A stretch of 6,914 nucleotides of DNA, taken from Lysobacterales bacterium (GTDB taxonomy: Bacteria > Pseudomonadota > Gammaproteobacteria > Xanthomonadales > Rhodanobacteraceae). The stretch covers positions 1 to 6,914 of the forward strand of contig JAAFHE010000202.1 in assembly GCA_013298265.1 (NCBI GenBank). Reading direction: 5' to 3'. Both the position numbers and the translations under genes were made by a program. The notes under the pieces are model-generated. The model saw nothing but the letters and a program-made list of their open reading frames with translations. It was not told where the DNA came from and did no database searches. Shown here in pieces: positions 6,504-6,914 of the stretch. Each line of letters opens with the position of its first letter. The first letter of the stretch is position 1.

Positions 6504-6728
6504 CAGCACACAGTGTCGCCGAAACAAGCAGAAGGAAATGTCGTCAGCGCATCGACCAGATAGCTGACCAGCGCACGTCGACTACCTGCGCTTCGCAACG
6601 CCGACTCGACTGTCGTACAGCGCGAGTGGCTGAATAACCAAGCGCGCGATCGCATCGTGTTTTCCGCATCGCTATTCCCGCCAGCCACGGCTTTTTGCAC
6701 AATCGCCCTTCATGCCGAGGACAAGCCG
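6504..6728. other. Divergent intergenic region between the receptor gene and cupredoxin gene 2
   Basis: 225 nt, less GC-rich than the genes, from which the receptor (minus) and the second cupredoxin (plus) start. An unbroken 65-codon minus-strand frame (6700-6503) ends in a TGATG overlap with the receptor start, but its codon use is unlike the real genes. A T-run (CGGCTTTTTG, around 6688-6697) resembles CGGCCTTTTTAG upstream of cupredoxin gene 1. No strong promoter or operator is evident. Confidence 0.5.
6717..6721 (+). promoter_or_regulatory. Ribosome binding site of cupredoxin gene 2
   Basis: GAGGA, 7 nt before the ATG at 6729, matching the arrangement at the first cupredoxin gene. An ATG at 6712 lies upstream but is out of frame. 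Confidence 0.7.
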
Positions 6729-6914
6729 ATGCCCGCACTGCGTTCCCTGTTCGTTATTGCCGCAATCGCGAGCGCGCCCTTCGCCGCCGAGGCCACCGAA
6801 CGCGGCAGCGTCACCCAGACGTTCCAGGTGAGCGCGGCGGGTTCTGCCGCGTGGACCATCAATGGCCAGACCAATCCGGCGCTGACCCTGCAGCGCGGCG
6901 GCACCTACGTGTTC
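6729..6914 (+). CDS. Secreted cupredoxin 2, N-terminal part (runs off window)
   Basis: Only the first 62 residues are present, with no stop codon before the window end. Residues 1 to about 22 form a signal peptide (MPALRSLFVIAAIASAPFAAEA). The mature start parallels the cupredoxin at 3782: 'TFQVSAAGSAAWTING' against 'TFAVSAGSFSAWTING', then 'NPALTLQRGGTYVF' against 'NPPLTLERGRTYVF'. The copper-ligand region lies outside the window, so copper binding is presumed from the paralogue. Same ribosome site and spacing as its paralogue. The two are clearly related by duplication, and the receptor gene lies between them in the opposite direction. Confidence 0.88.
   Translation, partial: MPALRSLFVIAAIASAPFAAEATERGSVTQTFQVSAAGSAAWTINGQTNPALTLQRGGTYVF

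Noticed and set aside
6503..6700. 65-codon minus-strand frame ending in a TGATG overlap with the receptor start
   Set aside because: It could be read as a leader peptide, but codon third positions are not GC-biased like the real genes, there is no clear ribosome site or domain, and the overlap can arise by chance.

Overview
The window is GC-rich DNA with strong G/C third-position bias. It carries four complete protein genes and the start of a fifth, with no RNA genes, insertion sequences or CRISPR repeats that I can see. Codon bias, a pyrroloquinoline-quinone (PQQ) type TonB receptor, and a secreted cupredoxin ending in an 'IFAHGFEP' tail suggest a gammaproteobacterium of the Lysobacterales/Xanthomonadales (Rhodanobacteraceae-like). 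This placement is an inference from style and remembered families, not a database result.

Left part (112-3521, minus strand): a two-gene operon joined by an ATGA stop/start overlap. The first gene encodes a cytoplasmic XRE-type helix-turn-helix protein whose large C-terminal part looks like a P-loop ATPase that has lost the Walker A lysine and the Walker B acids. The second encodes a membrane protein with two transmembrane segments bracketing a periplasmic domain that resembles the globular head of a type IV pilin, including its C-terminal disulfide loop. This is followed by a long cytoplasmic part with an intact P-loop ATPase and a winged-helix-like end. A natural hypothesis is an envelope sensor (pilin-like ectodomain plus active ATPase) working with a DNA-binding pseudo-ATPase partner. 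I know of no described system with this architecture, and it is the most interesting item here.

Middle (3522-3781): a divergent intergenic region with a perfect 19-bp palindrome at 3664-3682, a good operator candidate for the XRE protein.

Right part (3782-6914): two paralogous secreted type-1-copper (plastocyanin-like) proteins on the plus strand flank a minus-strand outer-membrane TonB-dependent receptor of the PqqU (formerly YncD) family. The first cupredoxin and the receptor converge on a hairpin at 4220-4236. The second cupredoxin is cut by the window end. PQQ uptake and periplasmic copper redox proteins could together serve periplasmic oxidation, but no PQQ-dependent dehydrogenase is visible, so that link is inferred only.
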